DNA of 64,000 bases from an uncultured Veillonella sp. Its GTDB lineage: Bacteria; Bacillota; Negativicutes; Veillonellales; Veillonellaceae. The stretch lies in NCBI RefSeq assembly GCF_905209685.1, contig NZ_CAJLUB010000001.1, forward strand, positions 1 through 64,000, given 5' to 3'. The notes below the pieces were generated by a model. It did no database searches. It was given only the letters and a program-made list of their open reading frames with translations, and was not told the DNA's origin. How positions within the stretch are numbered: the first letter of the stretch is position 1; each line of letters begins with the position of its first letter. Below, piece after piece: positions 17,975 through 27,935 of this stretch. The position numbers were made by a program, and so were the translations under genes.

Positions 17975-19435
17975 ATGAATAAAAAGGTTTTATCCTTAGG
18001 TGTAATGCTCTCCTTAGCTACTACAGGTGCAATGGCTGCTGATGTAGTTACAACTTCCGTTAATAATGGAGACCAATTAAGCAAATATCAAAAAGAAGCG
18101 ATTCAATTAACACAAAAGCAATTAGCCGAAAAATCTGTTCAAGATAGTAAAACATATGAGAGCAAATTGGACCTCGATGAGACTCGTACCATAGAGTTGG
18201 CGTTGGCGAATAACCGTACAGCAAAACAAACTAAATGGGGCTATGAAGCTGCTAAATCTGCAGTGAGCCAAGTAGCAGCAGGCAAGAACCCTAGTGTAAG
18301 CTATGGTTGGTCTGCTCAAAAAACAGGCGGTGACACTGGCCGTGGTAAATCTGGTAGTCATAACTTCTCCATTAGTGCTCCTGTATTTAATCCTCAACTC
18401 GATGCAAGTATTGATTCTGCACGTTATACTCGTGAAGGCACTGGCGCTAGCTATGAAGAAGCATTGCAACAAGCAAAATATGATGCTATTAGTGGCTACT
18501 ATACATTGATCATGAACCGTAATCTTGTTGATGTGGCTCAACAAGCTGTTAAAGATTACCAAGGTCATGTAACAAATGTGCAAGCTCAATATAATGTTGG
18601 TTTGGTAGCAAGTTCTGATGTATTGGCTGCTAAAACAAATCTTGCTGATTCTGAAACAAATCTTGTAAAAGCGCAAAATTCTGCAAATTTAGCAGAGGCT
18701 AGCTTGAATCAAGTCATTGCATATCCTGCACAAACAGCTATTAATACAGCAGAACATGACTTACAATATAAACCTTACAATATTACGTTGGAACAAGCTA
18801 AAGCATATGCTTTGCTTCACCGTTCTGCCCTTGTAAAATCTGCTCTCGATGTAAAATCTGCAGAAGAGGCTGTAAAATCTGCTAAATCTGGCTACTTGCC
18901 AACTGTAGCTGTAAAAGCTGGTCGTGGTTATGCCGATCCAGATGGTTACTTTGGAACAAGTACAAAATCCTGGAGTGTAGGTGCTACTGCATCTTGGAGC
19001 TTATGGGATGGCGGTGCAACACAAAATGCTATTAAAAAAGCAAATGCACAACTTGAACAAGCGAAAGAGGCTAATTTAGCTACTGTTGATGCTGTATTAT
19101 TAGCAGTACAAAAAGCATACTTGAATTTGCGTTCTGCAGAGCAAACAATCCAAAGCACTCAAACTGCAGTTGCTCAAGGTCAAGAAAGCTTCCGTATTGC
19201 TACACTTCGCTATCGTGCTGGTGTTGGTACAAACCTTGATGTACTCGATGCGGAAACTAAATTAACAGATGCTCGTAATAACTATGTACAAGCTCTTTAT
19301 AATTACAATATTAGCATTGCAGCTCTTGAACAATTGACAGGTGTTCCATTGAATACTCCAGTTGGACAAGGTGCAGAAATTATTGCAAACAGTGGTGCAG
19401 CTGAACAATTAGCACAACTTGGTGGCAATCAATAA
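17975..19435 (+). CDS. tolC: TolC-family outer-membrane efflux protein
   Basis: Outer-membrane channel with periplasmic helical tunnel for efflux or type I secretion. After a signal peptide (MNKKVLSLGVMLSLATTGAM, cut after AA) come two structural repeats, each with long helices and short strands: first about residues 50-265, second about 270-470. LRYRAGVGTNLDVLDAETKL and the earlier QYNVGLVASSDVLAAKTNLADSE are the two repeat copies of the TolC L(R/Q)Y..G..s..D.L.A signature. ATG 17975 follows GGAGGT; upstream in-frame starts lack a site. It is 42 nt after mlaD and closes the operon with a strong terminator. No inner-membrane pump or adaptor lies next to it. Confidence 0.93.
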   Translation: MNKKVLSLGVMLSLATTGAMAADVVTTSVNNGDQLSKYQKEAIQLTQKQLAEKSVQDSKTYESKLDLDETRTIELALANNRTAKQTKWGYEAAKSAVSQVAAGKNPSVSYGWSAQKTGGDTGRGKSGSHNFSISAPVFNPQLDASIDSARYTREGTGASYEEALQQAKYDAISGYYTLIMNRNLVDVAQQAVKDYQGHVTNVQAQYNVGLVASSDVLAAKTNLADSETNLVKAQNSANLAEASLNQVIAYPAQTAINTAEHDLQYKPYNITLEQAKAYALLHRSALVKSALDVKSAEEAVKSAKSGYLPTVAVKAGRGYADPDGYFGTSTKSWSVGATASWSLWDGGATQNAIKKANAQLEQAKEANLATVDAVLLAVQKAYLNLRSAEQTIQSTQTAVAQGQESFRIATLRYRAGVGTNLDVLDAETKLTDARNNYVQALYNYNISIAALEQLTGVPLNTPVGQGAEIIANSGAAEQLAQLGGNQ

Positions 19436-19444
19436 TAGAATACT

Positions 19445-19474
19445 AAAAAAGACGACTTCGGTCGTCTTTTTTTT
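19445..19474 (+). terminator. Strong intrinsic terminator after tolC
   Basis: AAAAAAGACGAC, TTCG tetraloop, GTCGTCTTTTTTTT. The UUCG loop and long U-run make it a textbook example. The rest of the gap up to 19691 is very AT-rich and must hold the tamB promoter, but no -35/-10 pair stands out. Confidence 0.95.
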
Positions 19475-19691
19475 GTTATAGATTTATAAAGCGTAAATTC
19501 ATTGTATATTTTCATTTTTATGTTATGGTAATGTTTAAAATAATTTTATCTGTAGTTATTGCAGAAAATGATTAGTAAAAAAATATATTAGTTTTATAAA
19601 ATTTACCCTTAAAATACTATAGTTATTACTTTGTGTGTGGTAAGATTAGTATATATATTTATATTATTCATAATGTGTATGGGAGATCATT

Positions 19692-22600
19692 ATGACCCGT
19701 AAAAAGTGGTGTCTCATAGGGGCTGCAATTTTAGGCTTATCTGCAGTGGGTGCTAGTATAAACCCTATAGCTCAGACCTATGTAGCACCTATGGTTAAAG
19801 AACAAGTAAATAATGCCATAAACGGATCTGTGGACTATGATTCTCTTCGTATCAATTGGAATGGTGATGTAGTTTTATCAGATGTGGTGATTAAAGATCG
19901 GGATGGTCACTTAGTAGGGACGGCACAAGATGTAGCCGTTGGGGTTAAACTATCTGCATTACCAAGTATAATTGGGGGTAATACATCAGGGGCAACAGCT
20001 ATATCGACTGTTACTGTAGAGGCACCTGATCTTCATATATGGCAATTGAACGATGGATCTTGGAGTATAGAAAAATTAGTAAAACCATCTGATCCGAATA
20101 AATCGGGTGGTTTTGATGGTGATATTACCATTAATAATGGCCATGTAGCGCTACGTACTAAAGATGGCATTAAACGCAATGTTGAAAACCTTGATGGTAC
20201 CGTTGCTCTTAATATGAGTGGTATGTCCAAAGGGGCTTTTACTGCTGATGTAGATGGTTCATCTGTCCTTGTAAATGGCAAAATAGATATGGATGATGTG
20301 TCTAATTTTGATGTGTTTGTACAAGCTGATGAAATTGATACTGCTGGTATTATGAGCTTTGTTCCGTTGCGCAAAGATCTTGTTGTAACGAAGGGGAAAT
20401 TACAAGATTTACATCTCAATATTAAAAGTGAAGATGGACAATATGTTATGAGTGGCAATGTAGGCTTTAAAGGTTTAACAGGCACTTTTAAGCGAGGCAA
20501 TACAATGTATACTATTACTGATGGTGAAGGTCGTATTATGCTCAATCATGACCAAATTGTTATTAGCCATAGCTCTTGGCGAATCAATGATCAAGCGGCG
20601 AAGCTTAATGGTCTTATTACACTGGGGAAAGACGAAGAATATCTCAACCTTAATGTTGTAGCGGATAAGGTGAATCTAGAAGCCATTACCGATGTGGGGG
20701 TTACTGGTATTGTCGGTGGTCGTGCTCATATTGGAGGCACTACTGTAGCGCCGCGGGTGGATGCCACCATAGGTAGTGATGGTATTTCTTATAAAGGGTA
20801 CCATGTGGACCGCGTGCAGGGAAATGTAGTATACGATAATGGATTGGTTCGCATCGATGATGCTCAATTATCTATTGGCTCTGGTAATGCTAAAGTTAAA
20901 GGTCAATACGTCGTAGATACAGGTGATTTTGACGCTGTTGCTAATGTTCATACCTTATCGTTGGATACTTTCACACAATATTTGACGATGCCTATTACGG
21001 GAACTATTGATGGAGAAATCCACGTTTTGGGTAAGAATAATCAAGTTACAGATCTTGTAGGCGCTGTTCAGGGCCATCAGATTGGGGTCCGTGGTATAGT
21101 GTTGGATTCTGTAAAAGCGGATCTAACCCATAGTGACAATCTTACCAATATAACTATGGTTGGAAATATGGGAACTGGATCCTTTAGTGGATATGGTTCT
21201 ATTCAAAATGGTCAAGTGGATGCCACAATTTCTGGTAATGCGTTACCGTTAACATCACTTAGTTCAATCATAGGTGACGATGTTGCTGGTACTGTTAGCA
21301 CATCTATTAATGTAAAAGGCGCCTTAGATAATCCTAATGTGACTGGTACTGTATGGGGGCAAGAGGTTCTCTATAAGGGTGCTCATTTTAATGATATTCA
21401 TAGTGATATTACTTTAGACAATCATGTTCTAACAATTACAAATGGTCATATTGGTGACGGTAGTGGTGGCTATGATATTACCGGTTGGTATAATATCAAT
21501 ACTGACGCCCTAGATTTAAATGCTAAAGCTCGTGCTGTACGTATTGAAAATCTAATTCGTCCTGTAACCGATATTCCTATTACAGGATGGTTTGAAACTG
21601 ATAACCATATAACTGGGACTGTAGCCAATCCTATTGTAGAAGGCCGAGCTCATTTATGGGATGGGTCTGCATATGGCAAACTTATAACTAACGCTTTTGC
21701 AAAGTATAACTATAAAAATGAAAGATTAGAATTTTATCGCTTTGATATTGAAGGTTATGGTGCGACCATTACTGGTGGCGGTACTGTATCAAAAGAAGCT
21801 ATTAATATTGATTTTGAAGGTAAGAAAATCGATATGGGTAGATTGCTCATCAATACCGATTATAAGGTGGATGGTTTACTAGCAGGCCGTGGTACTATAA
21901 CGGGTTCCATGGATAACCCTCAGTTTAATGGCTATATTTTATCAGATGCTTTATCCATTAATGGACAGCTATTGACGGATATTCATGGCCATGTTTATGC
22001 CGATAAGTCTGTTGTAAATGTACAAGATTTTTCGTTTGCTGAATCGAATGGTGGTCGTTATGTTGCTAAAGGTGGCATGAAGCTTGACGATAGCAAACAA
22101 TTATTTGGCGTTTTAGATGTTACCAATGGTAGTGTAAAGAATTTGTTGGCATTACTAGATCGAGCCGATGAGCACCTCGATGGTCAATTGAATGGTTCCG
22201 TTGAACTTGGAGGTACGAAGGACAATCCAAGTGTTATTGTAAATGGTAAAATTAACGATGTTAGCATTGATGATAAGGTAGTAGGGGATGCAACAATTGA
22301 TGCGAGTCTTGCAAATCGTAAATTTAAAATTACTACCTTAAAACTACCTGTTGGTGAAGGACTCATTGCAATGGGTGGTACTTTGGATCTTGATGGGCAA
22401 GCTGATTTACAAGTAGCTTTAAAGGATGTCGACATAGTGCCATTCCTACCACTCGTAGGTAAGGATATTCAAGCAACAGGCTGGGTAACAGGTGTTGTGA
22501 ATGTTACTGGAGAAACGAAAAATCCTAAGGTTGAATTATCCGGTGCCGTAGAGTCCGGTTCGTTTAATGGAATTGGCATTGATGAAGGCTTTGCGTTAGC

Positions 22601-23978
22601 TACAATGCAAGATCATGTCATTCAAATTCAGCGTATTCAAGGTGCTAAGAGTGGTTATAAACTTAGTATTTATGGCAAAATTCCATTGGCGGCTCTTTAT
22701 ACATCTGGTTATTTAGAAGCTAGTGATGCTAAATCTATGGATGTAACAATTGACTTTAACGAAGCTGATATGGCTGTTATTCCTCTTGTTACTACTAGGG
22801 TTAAAGATGCAACGGGGCCGTTAAAGGGTGCAATTAGGCTTACGGGGACTATAGACCAACCTGAGGCATACGGCACAGTATCTGTACGTAATGGTACTAT
22901 GAAATTGGCCAATGTAGATAATGAAATTACAGGCATTGACGGAGACTTAATCTTCTCTGGACAACAAGGGGATTTCCAATCTCGTATCAATATGGGGAAA
23001 GGTAGTGCTGGTTTAGCTGCTAAGGTAAATTGGTCTGGTCATGAGCTTACCAACTATAAGGCTGCCGTTCAACTTGATGGACTCGATGTTCGTAGTGAAT
23101 ATGTGAGAGGTCCATTAAATGGTGAACTTTACATTGCGGAACGTGATGGATTACCTACCTTGATAGGAAATTTGGACCTAGAAAACATCCAATTTAAAAT
23201 TCCTCTTTCCTTGCAGTCTAGTGAAAGTAGCACCAACATGGGCGTAGATGTTAATATTCATGCTGGCAAGGGCGTACGCTTATATGATCGAACTCTATAT
23301 AACATGTTTATCGGTGGTGATGTTCATTTCGGTGGCACATTACAAAACCCAACTGCTAGTGGCCAGTTCGATGTTAAATCTGGTACGTTCAAATACTTAA
23401 GTCATGTATTTAATATTACGAAGGGGAATGCACACTTTGTAGGTGGCTCTTATTTACCAAACTTACAATTAGAGGCTGAAACGAATGTAAGCAACTACAA
23501 TATTATGCTTGGTGTAAAAGGGACTGTAGACCATATGGATCTTACTTTGTCGTCTAATCCTAGCTTGTCTAGAAAGCAAATTATTTCCATGTTAACCTTT
23601 GGTCGTGGTGCTGATTCTAATAGTAGTACATTGACAAATGATGATGTGAATGCTGTTGCTACAGCAGGCTTACAAATGTTTGCCTTTGGCTATGTGCAAG
23701 ATGCATTACAAAATACATTAGGTTTGGATCGGATTAATATTACGACAGGTTCCATTGATCCTGATGAACCAACTAATAGGGAAACGGCAGGTAATTACAA
23801 TATTGAAATTGGCAAGTATATTGTGCCAAAGGTAATGCTTACTTATTCTCAAGGTATCAATAATAAACAAAATAAATATGGTGTTGAGTATTCTGTAAAA
23901 CGAAACCTCAAGTTTACTGCATGGCGTACATCGCAAGGAAACAATTATTTAGGTGGTCGTTGGACAAGAAGCTTCTAA
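19692..23978 (+). CDS. tamB: TamB-family translocation and assembly module protein
   Basis: 1428-residue protein with one N-terminal membrane helix (about 7-28) and a very long series of beta-strand repeats expected to form a hydrophobic groove across the periplasm. The last 350 or so residues match the TamB/DUF490 domain (GSFKYLSHVFNITKGNAHFV region, RKQIISMLTFGRG, and the final LGGRWTRSF ending in Phe). TamB-type proteins partner with BamA/TamA and are also proposed to move phospholipids between membranes. bamA is the next gene. The length compares with 1259 in E. coli. ATG 19692 is preceded by GGGAGATC. Confidence 0.94.
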   Translation: MTRKKWCLIGAAILGLSAVGASINPIAQTYVAPMVKEQVNNAINGSVDYDSLRINWNGDVVLSDVVIKDRDGHLVGTAQDVAVGVKLSALPSIIGGNTSGATAISTVTVEAPDLHIWQLNDGSWSIEKLVKPSDPNKSGGFDGDITINNGHVALRTKDGIKRNVENLDGTVALNMSGMSKGAFTADVDGSSVLVNGKIDMDDVSNFDVFVQADEIDTAGIMSFVPLRKDLVVTKGKLQDLHLNIKSEDGQYVMSGNVGFKGLTGTFKRGNTMYTITDGEGRIMLNHDQIVISHSSWRINDQAAKLNGLITLGKDEEYLNLNVVADKVNLEAITDVGVTGIVGGRAHIGGTTVAPRVDATIGSDGISYKGYHVDRVQGNVVYDNGLVRIDDAQLSIGSGNAKVKGQYVVDTGDFDAVANVHTLSLDTFTQYLTMPITGTIDGEIHVLGKNNQVTDLVGAVQGHQIGVRGIVLDSVKADLTHSDNLTNITMVGNMGTGSFSGYGSIQNGQVDATISGNALPLTSLSSIIGDDVAGTVSTSINVKGALDNPNVTGTVWGQEVLYKGAHFNDIHSDITLDNHVLTITNGHIGDGSGGYDITGWYNINTDALDLNAKARAVRIENLIRPVTDIPITGWFETDNHITGTVANPIVEGRAHLWDGSAYGKLITNAFAKYNYKNERLEFYRFDIEGYGATITGGGTVSKEAINIDFEGKKIDMGRLLINTDYKVDGLLAGRGTITGSMDNPQFNGYILSDALSINGQLLTDIHGHVYADKSVVNVQDFSFAESNGGRYVAKGGMKLDDSKQLFGVLDVTNGSVKNLLALLDRADEHLDGQLNGSVELGGTKDNPSVIVNGKINDVSIDDKVVGDATIDASLANRKFKITTLKLPVGEGLIAMGGTLDLDGQADLQVALKDVDIVPFLPLVGKDIQATGWVTGVVNVTGETKNPKVELSGAVESGSFNGIGIDEGFALATMQDHVIQIQRIQGAKSGYKLSIYGKIPLAALYTSGYLEASDAKSMDVTIDFNEADMAVIPLVTTRVKDATGPLKGAIRLTGTIDQPEAYGTVSVRNGTMKLANVDNEITGIDGDLIFSGQQGDFQSRINMGKGSAGLAAKVNWSGHELTNYKAAVQLDGLDVRSEYVRGPLNGELYIAERDGLPTLIGNLDLENIQFKIPLSLQSSESSTNMGVDVNIHAGKGVRLYDRTLYNMFIGGDVHFGGTLQNPTASGQFDVKSGTFKYLSHVFNITKGNAHFVGGSYLPNLQLEAETNVSNYNIMLGVKGTVDHMDLTLSSNPSLSRKQIISMLTFGRGADSNSSTLTNDDVNAVATAGLQMFAFGYVQDALQNTLGLDRINITTGSIDPDEPTNRETAGNYNIEIGKYIVPKVMLTYSQGINNKQNKYGVEYSVKRNLKFTAWRTSQGNNYLGGRWTRSF

Positions 23979-23982
23979 GTTT

Positions 23983-24027
23983 ATGGCTAGAGTGTGCAAA
24001 TCCCATGGGTATGCACATTCTAGTCAT
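23983..24027 (+). other. Long hairpin between tamB and bamA
   Basis: A stem of about 16 bp (23983-23998 with 24012-24027, core CTAGAGTGTGCA and TGCACATTCTAG, two G-U pairs) with a 13-nt loop. No T-run follows, so it is a poor intrinsic terminator; an RNA stability or processing element is more likely. Confidence 0.55.
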
Positions 24028-24076
24028 ATTAATTTCATAAAATTTGTTTAATATAGTACTCATTCCCAGTATTTTA

Positions 24077-24085
24077 TGCTATAAT
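24077..24085 (+). promoter_or_regulatory. Extended -10 promoter for bamA
   Basis: TGCTATAAT at 24077-24085: perfect -10 with a TGn extension. The -35 region is weak, as usual for extended -10 promoters. It lies 71 nt before the bamA ATG. Confidence 0.55.
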
Positions 24086-24155
24086 AATAAAGATTTATTA
24101 GTCTTTATAAAACAAGATGTAAACTTTTTATGGGGATGAGTTCTAGGAGGAATTT

Positions 24156-26327
24156 ATGTTTAAACCAAAAGCCTATAAAAGTATGCTTGCAGCATCTGTG
24201 TTGACTGCTGTCATGGGGACAGGCAGTGTATTTGCTGCAGAGGTACAAGCTGGCTATACTCCAGATTTAAATAACACAACAACAACTAGTGCAGCAACTA
24301 CTAATGATGCTACTACTACACAAGCTGTTTACAATGCTGATGCAGCTACACCTGCAACAACACAAGATGAAACTGATGCAGCTATCTTAGCAGCTCGTGG
24401 TGATACAACTGTATCTAGCGATGGTACTGTAGTTAGAGGTTCTGACGGAACTGTTACAGTTAATAATGCTGCTTTGAAAACAGATGACAAACAAGTAAAA
24501 ATGGTGTCTAAAACTACTGGTGGTACTGACCTTGATAAGGCTGCTGAAAATGGCCAAACTCAAGCTGTTACAACTGTAGAAGCTCAATATGTTACATCTG
24601 CTAATGCTGAGTCTATTAATCCATATGTAGGTAAATTGATTACTGGTTTATCTATCTCTGGTGTAACAGCTGAACAACAAGCACAATTATTGCCTATCTT
24701 GACAGAAAAAATCGGCGATGCTGTATCTGTTGATGGCGTATTTAAAGACGTAACTAACCTTGGTAATACTGGTTACTTCTCTGAAGTAAACCCTGTATTT
24801 ACAACAGTACCTGAAGGCGTTAAATTGGACTTTGCTGTTACAGTAAATCCGATTACTACTGGCGTGGCATTCGAAGGTAATACAGTTTATACTTCTGAAG
24901 TATTGACTAAATTCATGGATCTTCAACCAGGTCAAGTTCTTAACTCTGTATACGTAGGCCAAAAGGTTCAAGGTATCAACGCAGCATACGCTCGTGATGG
25001 CTACATGTTGGCACACGTTGATGGTATTCGCGTAGATGACCAAGGCGTGCTTCATGTTCATATCGTAGAAGGTATTGTTGAAGATATCGTTCCTGCTGGT
25101 AACAAGAAAACTCGCGATAAAGTTATTACTCGCGAATTCGTTCAAAAGAAAGGTAAACCTTTCAATAAATTCTTGGTACGCCGTTCTGTAGAACGCGTAT
25201 ACAACCTAGGCTTCTTTGATGATGTAAATGTTCGCATGTTGCCAGGTGATCAAGACCCTAACAATGTAATCATTGAAATCGATGTTTTGGAACATAAAAC
25301 AGGTACTATTACATTAGGTGCTGGTTACTCTAAATCTGATGGTTTGATGGGTATCATTGAATTTGGTGAAGATAACTTCCGCGGTACTGGTGATAAATTC
25401 AAAGTTCACTGGGAAATCGGTGGTAAGAAAAAATACAAAAACTACCAAATCTCTTACTTGAAACCTTGGATTGATAGCAAAGGTACATCCTTGGGCTTCT
25501 CCTTCTTCAACCGTGAAGATGAATACACTGATTACAACGAAGATGGTAATGAAGTAGCTGAATATAACAAGAAATCTCGTGGTTTCAATATTTCCTTCGG
25601 TCGTCAAACAGGGGAATATACTCGTGATTACTTAACTCTTGAATCCCGTAAAGATTCTTATAAATGGGATGATGATGACAGCTCCGGCTTCCGTTATGAT
25701 AAAAATGCGGGCAAAGGTAAAAATTGGAATAATGGTTCCTACAACTTTGCAAATGATAAATATGTAGATAAAAACTTTGGCCGTATCAATTCCATTACAT
25801 GGCAAAAGGTATACGATTCCCGTGATAATATTTATGAACCTACACGTGGTCGTCGTATTTCTTATACAGCACAATGGGCTGGTCATGGCTTAGGCGGTGA
25901 CTTCGACTTCTACAAATTCACAGCTGAAGCACGTATGTATAAAAAACTAGGTGCTAAGAATGTATTGGCATTCCGCGCGCGTGGTGGTTTTATCCAAGGT
26001 GATGCTCCTTATAGCCAATTGTTCACATTGGGTGGTGCAGACTCCTTACGTGGTTACGAAGATGATCAATTCCGTGGCAAGTATATGTACAATGCTACAT
26101 TGGAATTCCGCTTCCCAATCGTTAAAAAGGTTAGTGGTGTATTGTTCACTGATATCGGTGATGCATGGGATGCACCAAATGTATCTTGGTACAACAGCAA
26201 GAAAACATTTAACTATGGCGTTGGTGCTGGTGTTCGTATTACTACACCAATTGGCCCAGTTAAACTTGATTATGGCGTGGGTAAACATAAAAATAAATTC
26301 CACTTCAGCTTCGGCACACAATTCTAA
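24156..26327 (+). CDS. bamA: BamA outer-membrane protein assembly factor (BamA/TamA superfamily)
   Basis: Central insertase for outer-membrane barrels, 723 residues. Signal peptide about 1-27, then about 125 residues of Thr/Ala/Asp-rich low-complexity sequence (TTTTSAATTNDATTTQA), which is unusual. About three POTRA domains follow (about 155-385: LITGLSISG..., GVAFEGNTVYTSEVL, IVPAGNKKTRDKVITREF), fewer than the five of E. coli. The 16-strand barrel starts near GTITLGAGYSKSDGL, contains the lid-lock motif as SLRGYED (about 630), and ends with SFGTQF carrying the C-terminal Phe. GGAGGAA precedes the ATG. No other Bam component is visible here. Adjacency to tamB leaves a TamA-like role possible. 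Confidence 0.93.
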   Translation: MFKPKAYKSMLAASVLTAVMGTGSVFAAEVQAGYTPDLNNTTTTSAATTNDATTTQAVYNADAATPATTQDETDAAILAARGDTTVSSDGTVVRGSDGTVTVNNAALKTDDKQVKMVSKTTGGTDLDKAAENGQTQAVTTVEAQYVTSANAESINPYVGKLITGLSISGVTAEQQAQLLPILTEKIGDAVSVDGVFKDVTNLGNTGYFSEVNPVFTTVPEGVKLDFAVTVNPITTGVAFEGNTVYTSEVLTKFMDLQPGQVLNSVYVGQKVQGINAAYARDGYMLAHVDGIRVDDQGVLHVHIVEGIVEDIVPAGNKKTRDKVITREFVQKKGKPFNKFLVRRSVERVYNLGFFDDVNVRMLPGDQDPNNVIIEIDVLEHKTGTITLGAGYSKSDGLMGIIEFGEDNFRGTGDKFKVHWEIGGKKKYKNYQISYLKPWIDSKGTSLGFSFFNREDEYTDYNEDGNEVAEYNKKSRGFNISFGRQTGEYTRDYLTLESRKDSYKWDDDDSSGFRYDKNAGKGKNWNNGSYNFANDKYVDKNFGRINSITWQKVYDSRDNIYEPTRGRRISYTAQWAGHGLGGDFDFYKFTAEARMYKKLGAKNVLAFRARGGFIQGDAPYSQLFTLGGADSLRGYEDDQFRGKYMYNATLEFRFPIVKKVSGVLFTDIGDAWDAPNVSWYNSKKTFNYGVGAGVRITTPIGPVKLDYGVGKHKNKFHFSFGTQF

Positions 26328-26342
26328 TATAGTAAATGTATA

Positions 26343-26377
26343 TGGTGGAGGCCTCTTTTCTAAAGAGGCTTTCACCA
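26343..26377 (+). other. Long hairpin between bamA and the OmpH-like genes
   Basis: TGGTGGAGGCCTCTTT (26343-26358) pairs along its whole length with AAAGAGGCTTTCACCA (26362-26377), two G-U pairs, loop TCT. Only three T follow the GC core, inside the stem, so it may act as a leaky terminator or 3' stabiliser for bamA mRNA. Confidence 0.6.
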
Positions 26378-26434
26378 ATATCTCTATATGGCATCCTTTG
26401 ATGCAGTAATTTAAAGAAATGAGGGCACTCTATT

Positions 26435-26923
26435 ATGATGCGAATGATGAACAACAAGGCGAATGTGAAAATCTTTTCCATCGTCATTGCTGCTATTTTT
26501 ATTATTGGTATTGGCGCATTAGCCTATACACAAATGGCTACACCAAGCGGTAATAGTGGTAATAGTACAATTGGTGTTATCGATACATCTCGTATGATGT
26601 CTCAAGATAATCCAATTTATATCTCTGCAGCTCAGGAATACATGAGCTATCAAAGCCAATTACAACAAGAAACACAAGCTAAAATTGATGCAGCACAAGA
26701 TGATGCGACTAAACAAAAGCTCGCTGAAGAAGCACGTCAAAACTTAGCAAAAAAAGATCAAGAAATTGCTAAATCTGTTCAAGATAAAGCTATGGAAGCT
26801 GCAAAAGCAGTGGGCGACGCTAAAGGTCTTAGCGTTGTTATGACTAAAGACACAGTACTATACGGTGGCGTTGATATTACAGATCAAGTATTAAAAAAAC
26901 TAGCTACTGATGCAAAAAAATAA
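26435..26923 (+). CDS. OmpH/Skp-like periplasmic protein, membrane anchored (copy 1)
   Basis: 162 residues. Skp-type chaperones bind unfolded outer-membrane proteins in the periplasm. Here the N-terminus carries a hydrophobic segment (about 13-32, VKIFSIVIAAIFIIGIGALA) without an obvious cleavage site, so it is probably anchored in the inner membrane. IGVIDTSRMMSQ opens the OmpH domain, a Gln/Glu/Ala-rich coiled coil covers about 65-130, and LSVVMTKDTVLYGGVDITDQ closes it, the standard OmpH ending. First of three tandem paralogues just after bamA. ATG 26435 is 8 nt after GAGGGCAC; ATG 26438 or 26444 would also do. Confidence 0.82.
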   Translation: MMRMMNNKANVKIFSIVIAAIFIIGIGALAYTQMATPSGNSGNSTIGVIDTSRMMSQDNPIYISAAQEYMSYQSQLQQETQAKIDAAQDDATKQKLAEEARQNLAKKDQEIAKSVQDKAMEAAKAVGDAKGLSVVMTKDTVLYGGVDITDQVLKKLATDAKK

Positions 26924-26952
26924 ACTGTAGTTCTATGTAAGGGAGAACGACA

Positions 26953-27924
26953 ATGAACGGGAAAAAACGATATATCGGATTTGCCATATTTCTCGTTGTT
27001 GCATTATGTGCTATGGTTTGGGCCTATGGATTTGTGACAAATCGTCAGCAGAGTCCTGATGGGGTATCAATAGGTGTTGTACGTATTGATGATGTATTAG
27101 AATTTAATCCTTCCTATGAGGATTATAAACAAGCTAAAAATGAATTGGATCTTTTGCAACGTCAATATGAATTAGAACAACAAGCTTTAAATGCCAAGTC
27201 AGAGACACAAGAGGAACAGTTGAAATCTCTTGCATTAGATTCAACCTTGTCAGATGCTCTTACGGTGGAATTGCAAACTCGTATTGCAACAAAAGAAAAT
27301 GAATTGAATCAGCAATTGAATGCAAAACGAAACGAACTTACTCAAAAATATTTGTCGGAATTAAAGGTTAGTTCCAATGAATATGATCTTGAAATCGTTA
27401 ATCTCCAATTAGATTTATATGCTTATGATGCTCGTGTGTATATTGATGATGCACAAAAGCAAGCAGCTATGGCAGAGAAGGCTAAGAAAGAGGAGCGATT
27501 AAAGGAATTATTAGCTAAGAGAAAACCATCGAATCTTGATGTAGACTCTATTAAGGCTAAAGTACAGGCAGAACTTGCGCCTATGCAACAAAAAGGTCAA
27601 GAAGAACTTAACCAATATGCTGCATCCTTACAAAAGGAATTGGCGGCTAAACGAGATACTATGGTTCAACAACAAGCACAATCGATCATTGCTAATAATA
27701 ACTTACCTGTAGCACAGGATTGGAATGATTCTTGGGCTAAAAAGCTTTCAGATAAGGAAGCTGAAGTGAGTGCACTTCATGAAGCCATTTTAGAAGATGT
27801 TCGTATGCGTGTAGCAATTATTGCAGAGGAACAACATTTGGATTTAGTCATCATCGATGATGGTGGTAATATTAAGGGGCTTGATATTACTGATGCAGTG
27901 AAGGCGTCCTATCGAGTTCAATAA
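26953..27924 (+). CDS. OmpH/Skp-like protein, long membrane-anchored form (copy 2)
   Basis: 323 residues, twice the normal Skp length. N-terminal hydrophobic segment (about 7-26, GFAIFLVVALCAMVWAYGF) acts as anchor. IGVVRIDDVLEFNPSYEDY opens the first OmpH-like unit; LDLVIIDDGGNIKGLDITDAV closes the last one. Between them are two long coiled-coil stretches (about 50-110 and 165-265) separated by a segment YDLEIVNLQLDLYAYDARVY, so it appears to be two Skp-type helical hairpins joined in one chain. GGGAGAACG precedes the ATG. It lies 29 nt after copy 1 and 11 nt before copy 3. Probably a holdase for barrel proteins; the client set is unknown. Confidence 0.78.
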   Translation: MNGKKRYIGFAIFLVVALCAMVWAYGFVTNRQQSPDGVSIGVVRIDDVLEFNPSYEDYKQAKNELDLLQRQYELEQQALNAKSETQEEQLKSLALDSTLSDALTVELQTRIATKENELNQQLNAKRNELTQKYLSELKVSSNEYDLEIVNLQLDLYAYDARVYIDDAQKQAAMAEKAKKEERLKELLAKRKPSNLDVDSIKAKVQAELAPMQQKGQEELNQYAASLQKELAAKRDTMVQQQAQSIIANNNLPVAQDWNDSWAKKLSDKEAEVSALHEAILEDVRMRVAIIAEEQHLDLVIIDDGGNIKGLDITDAVKASYRVQ

Positions 27925-27935
27925 GGAGTTATATT

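Noticed and set aside
18122-18676. 184-codon open frame on the minus strand inside tolC
   Set aside because: Antisense shadow of a well-supported gene; composition (Cys, Ile, Phe rich) and lack of a ribosome binding site are typical of artefacts.
25951-26409. 152-codon plus-strand frame overlapping the end of bamA
   Set aside because: Out-of-frame shadow of the BamA barrel, no ribosome binding site.
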